A stretch of DNA of 64,000 bases from Paraescarpia echinospica. Its lineage: Eukaryota > Annelida > Polychaeta > Sabellida > Siboglinidae. Of this stretch, positions 63,961 to 64,000 are shown one piece after another. A model generated the notes under the pieces. The model saw only the letters and a program-made list of their open reading frames with translations, had not been told where the DNA came from and made no database searches. The DNA lies in contig CM034537.1 in NCBI GenBank assembly GCA_020002185.1, forward strand, positions 12,542,625 to 12,606,624, in the 5' to 3' direction. Position numbers and translations under genes: made by a program. Position 1 is the stretch's first letter; each line of letters starts with the position of its first letter.

Positions 63961-64000
63961 CTACCCACCTATTGATATAAAAAATGTATGGTTATAAAAT

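Larger units (their letters stand above)
62598..64000. other. Probable VKR intron, running off the window
   Basis: No further flytrap exon was found here, so the next upstream exon is probably outside the window. The stretch contains a LINE/SINE-type tail (63,350-63,410) and an inverted repeat (63,847-63,960). Confidence 0.5.

Overview
This is a 64-kb piece of animal nuclear DNA, AT-rich, with small exons, long introns full of repeats, and GT-AG splicing. It carries two protein-coding genes, both read from the minus strand. The second is a Venus kinase receptor, a family found in invertebrates and absent from vertebrates, so the source is very likely an invertebrate. A mollusc, annelid, hemichordate or lancelet would all fit, and I cannot name the species. 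Exon boundaries were found by reading translated homology across GT-AG borders. In both genes the phases of all exons agree from the first exon found to the stop codon.

Layout. 1-10,530: intergenic DNA with a (TG)n microsatellite, hairpins and small transposon remnants, and no gene that I recognise. 10,535-34,805 (minus): a clade-1, PARP1/2-type poly(ADP-ribose) polymerase, 17 exons and 722 codons, lacking only its extreme N-terminus. Its order is WWE-WWE-linker-WGR-regulatory helices-catalytic domain, with the H-Y-E catalytic residues all present. 34,806-52,822: upstream DNA between the genes. It holds a hAT-like element (36,409-40,378), a CpG-richer promoter-like hairpin site (about 40,690-40,785) and a degenerate CR1-type LINE (43,830-47,325) split by a 350-bp MITE. 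52,823-62,597 (minus): the 3' part of the Venus kinase receptor gene (end of the Venus flytrap domain, transmembrane helix, complete tyrosine kinase domain and C-terminal tail; 8 exons, 586 codons). The rest of the flytrap domain lies beyond the right edge.

The introns are the most unusual part. At least ten tandem arrays (17- to 84-bp units) lie in them. In two unrelated exons, one per gene, the repeated unit contains the last part of the exon plus its splice donor (84-bp unit at 18,118-18,790; 48-bp unit at 58,071-58,280). This leaves rows of decoy donors, each followed in the exon's frame by an immediate stop. A tRNA-derived SINE is scattered through the same introns, several copies lie very near splice sites, and two copies have expanded internally into minisatellites. 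One PARP intron holds a 3.5-kb DNA transposon (25,361-28,885) with inverted repeats of about 465 bp. Its gene is frameshifted, and its N-terminal segment appears inverted relative to the rest.

The two genes are not known to work together. The PARP would make poly(ADP-ribose) at DNA breaks in the nucleus and, through its WWE domains, may also bind ADP-ribose. The receptor would signal at the cell surface.
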